A stretch of 64,000 nt of DNA from Oscarella lobularis. Its lineage: Eukaryota > Porifera > Homoscleromorpha > Homosclerophorida > Oscarellidae. Shown piece by piece: positions 11,246 through 22,365 of this stretch (its first letter is position 1; every line of letters begins with the position of its first letter). The notes below the pieces were generated by a model. It saw nothing but the letters and a program-made list of their open reading frames with translations, made no database searches and had not been told where the DNA came from. The stretch lies in assembly GCF_947507565.1 (NCBI RefSeq), contig NC_089178.1, forward strand, positions 1,550,001 through 1,614,000. Reading direction: 5' to 3'. A program made the translations under genes and the position numbers.

Positions 11246-11628
11246 AGCGCACTTTCGGGAGGCTCAGGTGTGTCAAGCGACGCTGCCATTTTGTCTCAAA
11301 AAACGAACTATGCTTTGTTCCTTAGAGGAAAGAACGAGAACGATTAGTGTTAGTGCCCGTATAAGCGTGCTCCGCCTGTCGATGCCCCTGTCCATGGGCC
11401 TCGTCGATGCGAGAAGGACCTACTAAACCGGAAAATATCTTATTCTCTTGAAGATTGCGAAATCGGGCTAAACAAGATTAATTAATTAATTAAGGGTCTT
11501 TTGAATTTCTTCAGAGAATCTCAGTCCCACACTCTTCTCGCTCCGAGGCTAGATAAGGAGAGCTGAGCTTGACGGTAGGTGTTTTCTGAACAGATAAAAA
11601 TCTATAGCTACTGTACGATGCATACTGT
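11246..11628. other. Unassigned spacer between duplicate and foldback element
   Basis: No coding or repeat signal recognised apart from a short TTAA-rich run near 11480-11493. Confidence 0.4.
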
Positions 11629-11680
11629 TATGAAGCGCCAAATGTGACAAAAGTAGTTTCGATATATATATACTAGAAGT

Positions 11681-11889
11681 ACATATATGGACCGGGTGTG
11701 CATATATATGGACCGGGTGTGCATATATATGGACCGAGTCTCCATATATATGGACCGGGTGTGCCATATATATGGATCGAGTGTGCATATATATGGACCG
11801 GGTCTCTATATATATGGACCGAGTCTCCATATATATGGACCGAGTTTCCATATATGGACCGGGTGTGCCATATATATGGACCGGGTGTG
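11681..11889. repeat. 21-bp minisatellite, left arm of the foldback element
   Basis: About ten tandem units of 20-22 bp start CATATATATGGACCG and end either GGTGTG or AGTCTC. The unit length is a multiple of three and the unit lacks stops in several frames. The array therefore reads as repeated heptapeptides such as MDRVCIY, which open directly into the HECT-like frame downstream. Confidence 0.9.
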
Positions 11890-12623
11890 ATAACGCAAAA
11901 GACACTTTGGAATCAGACGAGTACGACTTCCGCTATGACTTAGGATTTTCAAAGCCGTCGGCTTTGATGAAATCTTCTGATTATGACAAAATAATAGCCC
12001 TTGCGTGCTTGAACGATGTAAGTGGTTTGAAACATTGCGTGAAATCAAAAACATTTATTGAAAGCTTCATTAGGTTGTCCTGTCAAGAAAGGCAGAGCTG
12101 GATCAGTTGTGCTCAGGACTGCAGTCGTATTCTGCCCTAGAAATTATGCGCCAACATCCAGCTCTTGGATTTTATTTGCTTGAAGAGCGCATGCTCCAAC
12201 CACTCAGTGCCGATGCCTTCCTCGAATTATTTTCAGTCCAATATTCGCCGTCCGGCAGTAGCTCTCGGGAAGTTGAGGAAGGAATTATGGAAAACTGGGT
12301 GGATTATGTGAAGGACCTTGAAGAAAGATGTAAGCAACCTCCAAATTTCTATAACCTAACTTATTTTCTTTCTGTTTTAAGCTATACCCAACATGACCTT
12401 AGCCAACGTCTTGACATTTGTAACTGGAGCGCACGAGATACCGGTTGGCGGTTTCCAAGTTCGCCCTAAAATCATTTTTGATTGTCTTTCGGATCGGTTG
12501 CTGTCGGCGTCGACGTGCTCCCTCCATTTGGTTTTCACTCGACGTTACAATTGCCAATACGCCAAGTTCAAAGAAGACGTCGCTTTTGCCATTTTCAATT
12601 CCCCATTTTATGGACAGATTTAA
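11890..12623 (+). CDS. HECT-type E3 ubiquitin ligase C-terminal fragment inside the foldback element
   Basis: Three exons join cleanly: an open frame ending at 12017, then 12074-12329 and 12382-12623, with GT-AG introns in phases 0 and 1. The product has SSDYDKIIALACLND, LEIMRQHPALGFYLLEER, LFSVQYSPSGSSSREVEEG and LTFVTGAHEIPVGGF. The end is LLSASTCSLHLVFTRR followed by AFAIFNSPFYGQI. This matches the distal N-lobe and whole C-lobe of HECT domains of the G2E3-like kind often found in repeats of aquatic animals. The cysteine in STCSLHL is at the catalytic position. The proximal HECT lobe is not visible, so this is a fragment, unless more sequence is spliced in. The frame is also open upstream through the minisatellite, so the true start is unknown. 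Confidence 0.65.
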
Positions 12624-12849
12624 GTAAGAGGTTTATTGACAGATTTAAGCGTTTCATTGACATACATAAGGTAAACAGATTTTTCCTCCACTTGGAGACA
12701 GACAGAGTGATTTCTTGTTACAGTTTTATGATATTAATAAAGATAACGTAAAAAGAAAATTGGCGAAATTAGCTAATTTACGCACAGAAAGCCTGCCCGT
12801 ATGCAATCTTCAGTCACACCAGCATTTCACTATTTATGCAGATGCCATC

Positions 12850-12857
12850 AACATACA

Positions 12858-12908
<51 letters not shown>
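12850..12908. repeat. ACAT and AT microsatellite
   Basis: About ten ACAT units are followed by an AT dinucleotide run that leads into the right minisatellite arm of the foldback element. Confidence 0.9.
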
Positions 12909-13157
12909 GGAGACTCGGTCCATATATATGGAGACTCGGTCCATATATAGAGAGACTCGGTCCATATATATGCACACTCGGTCCATATATATGGCACACC
13001 CGGTCCATATATATGGAGACTCGGTCCATATATATGCACACCGGTCCATATATATGCACACCCGGTCCATATATATGCACACTCGGTCCATATATATGCA
13101 CACCCGGTCCATATATATGCACACCCGGTCCATATATATGCACACTCGGTCCATATA
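12899..13157. repeat. 21-bp minisatellite, right (inverted) arm of the foldback element
   Basis: About twelve units in the orientation CGGTCCATATATATG with variable CACACC or GAGACT spacers are the reverse complement of the left array at 11681-11889. Opposite orientation at the two ends allows a long stem. Confidence 0.9.
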
Positions 13158-13212
13158 TGTACTTCTAGTATATATATATCGAAACTACTTTTGTCACATT
13201 TGGCGCTTCATA

Positions 13213-13561
13213 TACTGTACTGTAGCGTAGATTAATTATTGCTCTCAGCTATAAATCATTTTTAATTAAAAAACGCCAACCTCAAGAAATTTCTTTGTTC
13301 CAAAGTATGGTATGCATCATTGTGGAACGACGTATCCTAACAGAATGAATTAACTGCTTGAGTCCTCCAACACCTCTACTGATCTGTGTGGTCTCCCAAC
13401 TCTCTTTGGAGGTCAAAGCTACCTCTAAACCTATCGTAAGTTCCTCTGCTGGCTGCAATGCGTCACAGTGAATGACGGTTCTGCTGGAGGATAGAGTCTA
13501 GTCTATCACATGACGGAAAACGAACTCAACAATAAAACACGGACAACAAAAGAAGAGAGTA
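13213..13561. other. 3' flank of receptor copy 2
   Basis: No coding signal recognised. It probably contains the 3' untranslated region of receptor copy 2. Confidence 0.4.
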
Positions 13562-15463
13562 CTAAGAGACGGCACTTTTTGCCGTTGAGGCTGTCTTTGA
13601 AACTGCCTCGCAATGGATAACATCTGTACTGTACTCGTCTGAGGTGGCGCTGCGACTTGACGACAAGCACGACTGAAGAGACTGAAGAGCTTTCTTCCAA
13701 AGCGCTTTGGCGTCTTTTGTCACAAAAAGGAAATACAATAATCCTATGAAAAGCAGCGTATGGCTGACACGGTTCAGTATCAGGAAAACCATGAGGGAGT
13801 AGTGGGTGTGCGCGCCGTGTTCACACGTTCCTTCGCCCCAATTGATCAGAATGCATTCCAAGTACTCACTGATTTTCTCGTTTATTCGCCCACCGTTTGC
13901 CAGAAGAACCGAGCTGTAGACTGTAGGACAAAGGCCTACACAGATAGCTGAGCCGATAAGCAGCGCAAAACGCCTTCCGAGGCTTTTTAGGTCTTCAAGG
14001 CTCCGACGGCCTATCCCATTTGATTCCTTCATCAATTTCTTTCTGGCTCTCAACTAATACAAGCACAGGTGCCTACAAAATAATTTGCTATTCCAGACTA
14101 AAGATACCTTCTTCTCTTTCAGAATTGCCATGCATCCCAGAAGGAGTCCCAGCAGAACTTGAAAAAGCTGATTAGGAAGCAATAATGTGTAGTATTCCAA
14201 GTCGGGGTCACGCGCAAAACAAGTTGGACAGATAGCGGCGAAATTGCTGTAGGCATCTTTTCCCTTGATGGCATAGGGCAGTACAGCGAGAACAGCTGGA
14301 ATTCCCCAACCTATGAGCGATTCAATAGCGTGAACGCGATTCTGATGAGCGAGGAAATAATCGGTGAGACGTGGATGTCCTATGATAATCATGTTAGCAG
14401 ACACGAGGACGCTCCACGCTATGATAGCCAAAGAGAAGAACTGATGGAAAATGACTGCATGCAAGTGTCAGAAATAATACCATGTCGTTACGTTACTCCC
14501 TTACCGTAAAGAACAGCAAAAACGCAATGACTGGAAACTGCTCGAGCTAGATCGTTTGAGCCGCAACAGAAAGTGCCTTTTCCCATCGCTCGACCAACCA
14601 GTTCAGTGAAGTCTAAAAAAGTCGTTTGACTTGTTTTCCATAAGAAACGATGGGTCCCAGTTACTCATGGCAGACGCAGAAATACAGAGGTACCAGGCCA
14701 TGGCGAGAAGCGGAAATCGTCGTCTGAAATTAAGTTAGTTAATTATCCATTAATAAAATTGCAACTGTACTTACTTAGTCTTAATCGCGATGATGGTTGT
14801 AGTGGAAGCGAACAGTGCCACAGTAGCCAGGACGATGTTAATATAGAACCAGACGTCATCAACTATTTCTTCAGCCCCGCGTGAACCACTTCCACGCAGA
14901 ACATGAAATGAAACAACACTGATTGATAGGGTCATAGGAAGCGTCCGCATGACAGTCGCTCTCAACTAATTTAATAAACTTACAAAACACAGAAGGAAGT
15001 TTACAAGAGACAGACCTTGCGACACAGGTGACATCATGAGTTGAAAAAGAGCAACGAGCTCTGCCGCCGTCGCGTTGACAGTGAAGGCACTTTGGGGAGG
15101 CCACTGCGACACGCCTAAACGCTTCAGAATCCGGTAAAGAGTCTGTAGATGAACAGACACGGTCTCAGGAAGTAGATGACGAGCCAACGTCGGGTCTAAT
15201 CCTGAGCCAGGCGCGAACTTGAGGAATCTTAGTAGTTCTGAGCGTGATACAATGAGGGCAACGCCACACGTGGAATTCACCTAACGGTCGGGGCCAACGG
15301 TCATAGACAGCGAGATACTGTAAGGGCTCACCCTGGATAACAACGACTCAGATTGATTGGCTCCTGAGGATGTTCTAGTGAAATAGCAGACTGTCGGGGC
15401 GATTGCTGATATAGCGATGTACACTGCAAGCCCAGTCATCACGATGCCGATCAAAGCGTTCAT
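13562..15463 (-). CDS. Class F-like receptor without CRD, copy 2
   Basis: It has the same exon plan as copy 1. The ATG is at 15461-15463 (MNALIGIVMTGLAVYIAIS). The extracellular exon is at about 15020-15280 (VNSTCGVALIVSRSELLRF, LYRILKRLGVSQWPP). Next come the cysteine cluster CHADASYDPINQCCFISC and helix 1 at about 14771-14965. Helices 3-5 are at about 14110-14460 (IGWGIPAVLAVLPYAIKGKD), and helices 6-7 are in the final exon, 13562 to about 14053. ECL3 keeps two cysteines (YLECILINWGEGTCEHGAH). The post-helix-7 segment is TKDAKALWKKAL, followed by a serine-rich tail ending SKTASTAKSAVS. All exons are open, so the gene looks intact. Its tail is unlike those of the other copies. Confidence 0.65.
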
Positions 15464-16001
15464 GACTTCAGTCTATGTAGATTGTAGGAATGAGCTTGAT
15501 GCTTCCCTCCGGGGATTCGGCATTCTTTCAACGCAGGGGCCGGACCTCCCAATTCCCAAGGAAATACGCACCGACATCGTTTTTTTTCCTTATTAGCTTA
15601 ACGAAATCCGCTGTGTCGCTAAAAGTCAGCGTAGCCGGTCGACAACACAACAACCTACCGAGTTCAACCACGGATACTAGAGGATTCTTGTATAGTGGTT
15701 CAACGCTGATTGCTGACCGCTGGAACGAGGACGGAAGCCAGCTTGAAGGCATTTTTACAATCCAAACAAGTCCTTCATGTGCCTTTTGCATTCATTCACC
15801 GAACTTTTTGGAGTAGACTGTACAGCGTTGTTCTCTTTATATCCGGGATGGGGGTGCTGTGATCGCGTGCGCGTAAAAGTATAATCCGCTCGAAGAAATT
15901 CAAATAGGCGAGAAAATGCAGTGTAACGCCCAAGTGGGCACAGACTCATACATAAGAAATAACCAGTATATTGGCAGCCGAGTCAAGTGCCTACAAATTT
16001 T
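15464..16001. other. Spacer between receptor copies 2 and 3
   Basis: An 87-codon minus-strand frame (15528-15791) is open here, but I recognise no domain in it and see no conserved counterpart in the other spacers. I treat the stretch as intergenic. Confidence 0.4.
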
Positions 16002-17886
16002 TCACTGTTTCAAATTGTCTTTTGAATTTGATTCGACAACAGTATTCACTGTACCGCGCTCTTTTGCAGACGAATCAGCCGGAGCGGTCACCCGGCAGCC
16101 ACGTGCACATGCCACTAGGCAAGAAGCAAACATTTTCTTCCAAAGCAGTTGGGCGTCTTTTGTCAGAAAAAGGACGAACATTAATCCGATAGAAAGCAGT
16201 GTGTGGTAGAGACGGTTTAGTACAAAGTAGAACATCATGGAGTAGTGAGTGTACGCGCCATGCTCGCACGTTTCTTCCCCGGAATTGATCAGAATGCATT
16301 CCAAGTACTTATCGATTTTCTCTCCTATTTCGCCGTTGTTCGCAAGAACAACGGAGACATAGACCGTAGGACAGAGGCCTACGCAGACAATGGTGCCAAT
16401 AATCAGTGCAAGATGCCTTTGTATGCGTTTAAGGTCATCAACATTCTGGCGATATATCCCACTTGCCTCGTTCATCAATTTCTTTCTGTCCCTAAGCTAA
16501 TACAAAACACAATTTCGTATAGAATGAAAAGACGATTTCAACATTAAAAGATACCTTTCTCTCCTTTATAATTGCTATGCATCCCATGACGACACCCAAC
16601 AGAATTTCAAATACCTGATTCGGCAGCACAGATGTGTAGTACTCCAAGTCGCGGTCCCGTATAAAGCACGTCGGGCAGATACCGGCGAAGTTACTGTACG
16701 CATTTTTTCCCTCAATTGCAAAGGGCAGTATGGAGAGAAAAGCTGGAATTCCCCAGCCTAAGAGTAATTCGGTGGCGTGAATGCGATTAAGATGAACGAA
16801 GAAAGAATCGGCGAGATGAGGAAGTCCTATGATAACTACATTAACTGCCATGAGAGCGGACCATGCTGTAAACACCAGAAAGAAAAACTGATAGAAGATG
16901 ACTACAAATAAATGTTAATCATGGTACAGTACGGTTATATCCTTACCGTAAACAATGGCATAAACGCAATTACTCGAAATTGCTTCAAACAGATCTTTTG
17001 AGCCGCAGCACATCAGATTGTTTCTTCCCATCGCTCGACTTACCAATTCAGAAAAGTCTAAAAAGTCCGGTGACTTTTTATCTATATAAACAATGGGTTC
17101 AATTTACTGAGCGCAGATGCAGCGAGACAGAGATACCAGGCAATCATAATGAGAGGAAATCGCCGCCTGTGATGACATGATGCATAGTCCATCTATCAAT
17201 TTTTTCCCCGCTGCTTACTTAGTTTTAGTTGCAACAACGGTCGTAGTAGAAACAAACACCAATACAATAGAGAGGACGAGGTTAATATAGAACCAGACGT
17301 CGTCAGCTATTTCTTCCGCCCTAGTCAACCACTTCCACGAAGGACAAGAAACGAAACAACACTGATTGACAGGATCGTAGGAAGCGTCCGCATGGCAGTC
17401 GCTCTCGACTAAATTCAATAAAGTTACGTCAACAACAGGAAGTCAGATGAAGGATCACGGACCTTGCGTCACGGGTGACGTCAAGTATCGTAGAAGAGTA
17501 ATAAGGAGCTCTTCAGCCGTCGCGTTGCCAGTGAAAGGCCACTGCAACAGACTTAAACGCTTCAGAGTCCGGTAAAGAGTCTGTGGATGCACAGACACTG
17601 TCTCGTTGGGAAGGTGACGGGTCAAATTTGGGTCTATTTCTGCGCCAGGCACAAATTTGACGTATTGCAATAGTTCTGAGTGTGACAAAGTGACGAAAAC
17701 GTCACACGTAGAATTTATCTAGAAACCGTTGGCAGTAAAGCGAGATACCCGCTATGTAATAGGCTCGCGTACCCACGACTCGGCCCCCGCGGTCGGTCTG
17801 GTGACATAAGAGACTGTAGGAACAACTGCTAGAATGGCAACGTACACCGCGAGTCCGGTCAATACGAGCCCGATGATAGCGCCCAT
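16002..17886 (-). CDS. Class F-like receptor without CRD, copy 3
   Basis: Starts at the ATG at 17884-17886 (MGAIIGLVLTGLAVYVAIL). The extracellular exon includes INSTCDVFVTLS, LTRHLPNETVSVHPQTLYR and LLQWPFTGNATAEELL. It is somewhat shorter than in its neighbours. CHADASYDPVNQCCFVSC precedes helix 1. Helices 3-5 (about 16550-16875) contain LLGWGIPAFLSILPFAIEGK. The last exon, 16002 to about 16490, has QRHLALIIGTIVCVGLCPTV, an ECL3 with two cysteines and LTKDAQLLWKKMF. The tail is about 35 residues and ends VVESNSKDNLKQ. It appears intact. Copies 2 and 3 share GLCPTVY in helix 6 and look like sister genes. Confidence 0.65.
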
Positions 17887-18224
17887 GAATACATGTAGAG
17901 TGCAGCATCCGTCCGGGGGTTTTCTTGAATTCTTTCCCGCCCATGTGAGTTCGTGTCACTGAGGCCGCAGCCGGTCAGTTTCGACGTCCATTTCTGCATA
18001 CCTAATCCTAACACAGAGTCGGCATGCTTTGGAAACAGATGAGCATGATTGACCGCGTGAGTTCGATCAAACGAGTTCTGTCTTATATTTTTATCTATGC
18101 TTCGACTAACAAAAGTATCATATGCTAGCAGCCTACAGTACTAACTGAACATCAGAACAGTCTAGAGGACTAAACGTTGTTTTTTTTTACGTGAGCCCCA
18201 GTTGCATCAACTCGATTTCGAACG
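17887..18224. other. Spacer between receptor copies 3 and 4
   Basis: Non-coding. The segment 18118-18180 (CAGTCTAGAGGACTAAACGT near its end) recurs downstream of copy 5 at about 20340-20400. It is therefore part of the duplicated unit, probably 3' UTR or polyadenylation sequence. Confidence 0.6.
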
Positions 18225-20164
18225 TCACTTTTTTCCATTATCCAAATTTGACCTGCCGCTACCATTGACAGCAGCAGCCTTCACTTCTGCACCCGTGCGC
18301 TCTGCTGTGGACGGATGCGCGGTCGAGCAGTGGCCCCGCACTGAGCAAGACCGAAACGCCTTCTTCCAAAACTCTTTGGAGTCTCTTGTCACGAAAAAGA
18401 AGCGCAACGAACCGATAAAAATAACCGCGTCTTCGACGCGGTTCAATATCAAGTAAATCATTGTAGCGTAGTGAGTGTAGGCACCGTGCACACACGTTTC
18501 TTCCCCCGAATTGACCACAACGCATTCCACGTACTCACTGACCTTGTCTTCCACTCGACCAGTGTTGGCAATAATTAGGGAGATGTATGCCGCAAAACAC
18601 AAGCCTGCAGCAAAGACAACGCAAGCAATCTGCAATAAACGCCTTCGTATGGCTTGTAGGTCTTGCACATTTCGACTCATTTCAGTTGCTTCACCCATTA
18701 ACTTCTTTCTGGCTTTAAGCTAACACAAGAGAACAAATCACACACTGTGAATAATATAAACACGCAATTTTAATTAAATCAATTCAAACCTTTTTTTCTG
18801 CTGTTAGTGCTAGGAATCCAATAAGCAGTCCTAAGAGGACGAGAAAAATTTGAATGGGAAGCAGTAACGTGAAGTATTCCATCTCGGGTTCACGCCAGAA
18901 GCACGTTGGGCAGATAGAGACAACGTTCCTGTAGGCATCTTTTCCTTTGATGGCATACGGAAGTATGGCGAGAACACCTGGAAGTCCCCATCCCATGAGC
19001 GATTCAATAGCGTGAATGCAATTCAGATGAGCAAAAAAAGAGTGTGCGAGCTGTGGAAATTTGATGATGGCTATGTTAGCTGCCGCGAGGATGCACCACG
19101 TGAGAATTGCCAGAGAGAAGAAATGATGGAGGATGGCTGAAAATAGATGTAAATCAGGTTCCCGTAATACATATATATAGTAGCCCACCGTAAACAATCG
19201 CAAAAATGCAATTACTCAAAATTGACTCGGCTAGATCTTTTACGCCGCAGCAGACAAGATTGCTTTTCCCCATAACTCGACCTACCAGTTCAGCAATATC
19301 TAAAAGGGCTTGTGACTCGTCATTCGCATAAACAATGAACCCAACTTACTAGGAGCAGACGTAGCGAGGCAGACATACCAAGCAATCATAATAAGAGGAA
19401 ATCTTTGCCTGTTAGACAAGTGATGCAGACGACATTCTACCAGATTTCACAGCTACTACTTACTTGGTTTTAACGGCGAAAACAGTCGTAGTAGAAACGA
19501 ACACCGCTATACCGGAAAGAGTCAGAGCAACGTAAAACATGACGTCATCAGCAATCTCTTCAGCCCGAGTTGGCCAGTTCCACGTGGGACAGGAAATGAA
19601 GCAACACCTATTGACAGGATCATAAGACGCGTCCGAATGGCAGTCGTTCCGGACTAAATCATTATTAGGAAAATGAGCAAAGAAGATTTTCCTGTGAGAG
19701 GAAGCAGACCTTGCCCCATGGGTGATGTCAATTGCCCGAGAAGAGTAAGAAGCTCTGCCGCCGTCGCGTTGACAGTGAAGGAACCGTCAGGAGGCCACTG
19801 CGGCACGCCGAAACGTTTTAGAATTCGGTAAAGCGTCTGTGGATGAACGGACACGGTCTCGGGAAGAAGATGACGAGCTAGGTTTGAGTCTATTCCTGTG
19901 CCAGACGCGAACTTGAGGTATCCTAGCAGTTCTGAGCGCGACAAGGAGACGGCAACGTCGCACGTAGAGTTCATCTAAAGGTCATAAACTAGATGTGATG
20001 ACAGTGAAAAACGAGATACTGTATGCCAGGCTCACCGATAACAACGATTGACGATTGAACCACGCTGCCGGCTTAGTGAAATAAGAGACTGTTGGAGCGA
20101 CTGCTACAATCGCAACGTACACCGCAAGACCAGTCATTACGAGACCGAGAAAGACGCCGCTCAT
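18225..20164 (-). CDS. Class F-like receptor without CRD, copy 4
   Basis: Start ATG at 20162-20164 (MSGVFLGLVMTGLAVYVAIV); an upstream in-frame ATG at 20219-20221 is less likely, because all paralogues start at this hydrophobic segment. The extracellular exon, 19700-19974, begins MNSTCDVAVSLSRSELLGYL. The cysteine cluster, helix 1, helix 2 and helices 3-5 (LMGWGLPGVLAILPYAIKGK) follow. Helix 3 reads LTWCILAAANIAII, close to the TWFLAAGMKWG of Frizzleds. The last exon encodes helix 6, ECL3 (EYVECVVVNSGEETCVHGAY) and helix 7, which ends VTRDSKEFWKKAF, then an alanine-rich tail ending RSNLDNGKK. It is intact and a close sister of copy 5. Confidence 0.68.
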
Positions 20165-20462
20165 GCTTTCCGATGACTTACAACGAAATGGCCCTCTGGG
20201 AAAGATACACAGATGCACCACGTCTGCTATCGCTCACCCCCCGGAACGTCAGAATTGCAATCTTCTACGACGGCGCACAGTGACACAGACGTATATGCTC
20301 AAAAACGACTTATGTATGCTTCGACTATACTAAAAAAAGTATCATATGCGGCCTACAGTACTGACTAAACTTCATAACAGTCTAGAGGACTAAACGTTGA
20401 AAGTCTGTGCTTTTTTGCGTGAACCCCAGTCCCATCAACTCGACTTCAGTTGCAGACGAACT

Positions 20463-22365
20463 TCACTTTTTTCCATAATTCAAATTTGACCCGCCGCTAC
20501 CATTGACAGCGGCAGCGTTCACTTCTTTACTCTTGCGCTCTGCTGCGGACGGATGCGCGGTCAAGCAAGACTGAAACTTCTTCTTCCAAAACTCTCTGGA
20601 GTCTTTTGCCACAAAAAAGAAGCGCAACAAACCGATGACAATAACCACGCTCAACGTGCGGTTCAATATCAAGTTAATGATTGTAGAGTAGTGAGTGTAG
20701 GCACCGCGCACACACGTTTCTTCTCCCGAATTGACCACAACGCATTCCAAGTATTCATTGATCTTGTCTTCTACTCCATTGATGCTGGCAATAATTAGGG
20801 ATATGTATGCCGCAAAGGACAAGCCTGCAGTGAAGATAACACATGCAATCTGCAATATACGCCTTCGTATGGCTTGTAGTTCTTGCACATTTTGACTCAT
20901 TTCAGTTGCTTCACTCATTAGCTTCTTTCTGGCTCTAAGCTAATACAAGAACAGATCACCCAACGTAAATAGTAAACACGCAATTTTTAAATAAGATAAA
21001 AACCTTTTTTTCTGCTGCTATTGTTAGCAATACAATAAGCAGTCCTGACAGAACGAAAAGAATTTGAATGGGAAGCATTACCGTGTAGAATTCCATCTCA
21101 GGTTTAGGCCAGATGCACATTGGGCAGATAAGATAATTTCTATAGGCATATTTTCCTTTGATGGCATACGGAATTAGAGCGAGAACACCTGGAATTCCCC
21201 AGCCCATAAGCAATTCAATAGCGTGAATGCGATTCAGATGAGGAAAAAAAGAGTGGGCGAGCTGTGGAAATGCTATGATGACTGAGTCAGCTGCCGCGAG
21301 GATACTCCACGTGAGAACTGCCATAAACAAGAAATTATAGATGATATCTAAAAGCAAATGTAAAATAAATGCCAAACGGGATCATATAATTTTATATTCA
21401 CCGTAAACAACCACAAAAATGCAGATATCGGAAACTGATCCCAATAGATCTTTTGAGCCGCAGCAGACAAGATTGCTTTTCCCCATAATTCGACCTACCA
21501 GTTCAGCAATATCTAAAAGGCCTGTGACTCGTCATTTATATAAACAATAAACCCAACTTACTAGCACTAAACACAGCGAGGCAGACATACCAAGCGATCA
21601 TAATAAGTGGAAATCTTCGCCTGTAATGAGGCAAATGATGCAGACGTCTTTCTACCGGATTTCACCGCTACTTACTTGATTTTAGCGGCGAAAAAAGTGA
21701 TAGTAGAAATAAATGCTGCTACAGTGGAAAAAGTCAGAACAATGTAAAACATGACGTCATCAGCAATCTCTTCAGCCCGAGTTTGCCAGTTCCACGTTGG
21801 ACACGAAAGAAAGCAACACTGATTGACAGGATCATAAGACGCGTCAGTATGGCAGTCGTTTCTGACTAAATCAATACGTAATTAATTAGAGAAAATGAGG
21901 GAAACCTGTGGAAATGAAGCAGACCTTGCCCCGCGGGTAATGTCAAGTGTCCGAGAAGAGTAAGAAGCTCTGCCGTCGTCGCGTTGACAGTGAAGGCACT
22001 GTGAGGAGGCCACTGCGTCACGCCGAAACGTTTCAGAATTCGGTGAAGAGTCTGCGGATGAATGGACACGGTCTCGGGAAGAAGATGACGAGCCAGGTTC
22101 GAGTCTATTCCTGTGCCAGACGCGAACTTGAGGCATCCTAAAAGTTCCGAGCGCGACAAAGATACAGCAGCATCGCACGTAGAGTTCATCTAAAGGTCAT
22201 TAACTAGACGCGGTGAAAACGAGATACTGCCCGTCTCACCAATAACAACGTTCGATTGAACCGCTCTGCTGCAGGCCTCGTGAAATACAAGACTGTTGGA
22301 GCGACTCCTACAGCCGCAATGAACACCGCAAGACCAGTCATTACGAGACCGAGAAAGACTTTCAT
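20463..22365 (-). CDS. Class F-like receptor without CRD, copy 5
   Basis: Start ATG at 22363-22365 (MKVFLGLVMTGLAVFIAAVG). The extracellular exon (21920-22189, MNSTCDAAVSLSRSELLGCL) differs from that of copy 4 at few positions. Helices 3-5 are at about 21010-21340 and have LLMGWGIPGVLALIPYAIKG. The last exon, 20463 to about 20918, contains ILQIACVIFTAGLSFAAYIS, an ECL3 with two cysteines and VAKDSREFWKKKF. The tail ends GGSNLNYGKK. The 3' flank also matches that of copy 4, so the duplication unit spans about 2.2 kb and is recent. This is the first gene of the tandem set in transcription order, and it lies 609 bp downstream of ANAPC10. Confidence 0.68.

Larger units (their letters stand above)
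11629..13212. mobile_element. Foldback-type element with inverted minisatellite arms enclosing a HECT-like gene
   Basis: The left end (from 11629) begins TATGAAGCGCCAAATGTGAC. The same sequence in reverse complement closes the right end at 13212. The two ends are nearly identical for about 55-60 bp, up to and including CTAGAAGTACATATATGG. Each terminal repeat leads into an array of 21-bp units (CATATATATGGACCG plus a variable GGTGTG or AGTCTC). There are about 10 units on the left (11681-11889) and about 12 in inverted orientation on the right (about 12899-13157). An ACAT/AT microsatellite sits before the right array. The middle carries an open, spliceable HECT-type coding fragment. This arrangement is that of foldback transposons. 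The target duplication is not clear. Confidence 0.75.

Noticed and set aside
11681-13157. CRISPR-like array of short repeats
   Set aside because: Units are contiguous 21-bp minisatellites without unique spacers, occur in inverted pairs, and lie in an intron-bearing animal genome.
12814-13230. Several long overlapping frames on both strands made of IYGPSVH- or CIYMDRV-type repeats
   Set aside because: They are products of a stop-free 21-bp repeat read in many frames. Only the one that continues into the HECT-like exon deserves a mention.
15528-15791. 87-codon minus-strand frame between receptors 2 and 3
   Set aside because: No recognisable domain, no splice partners and no counterpart in the other spacers.
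20165-20221. Upstream start for receptor copy 4 at 20221
   Set aside because: All paralogues begin at the hydrophobic segment. The extension is not conserved.
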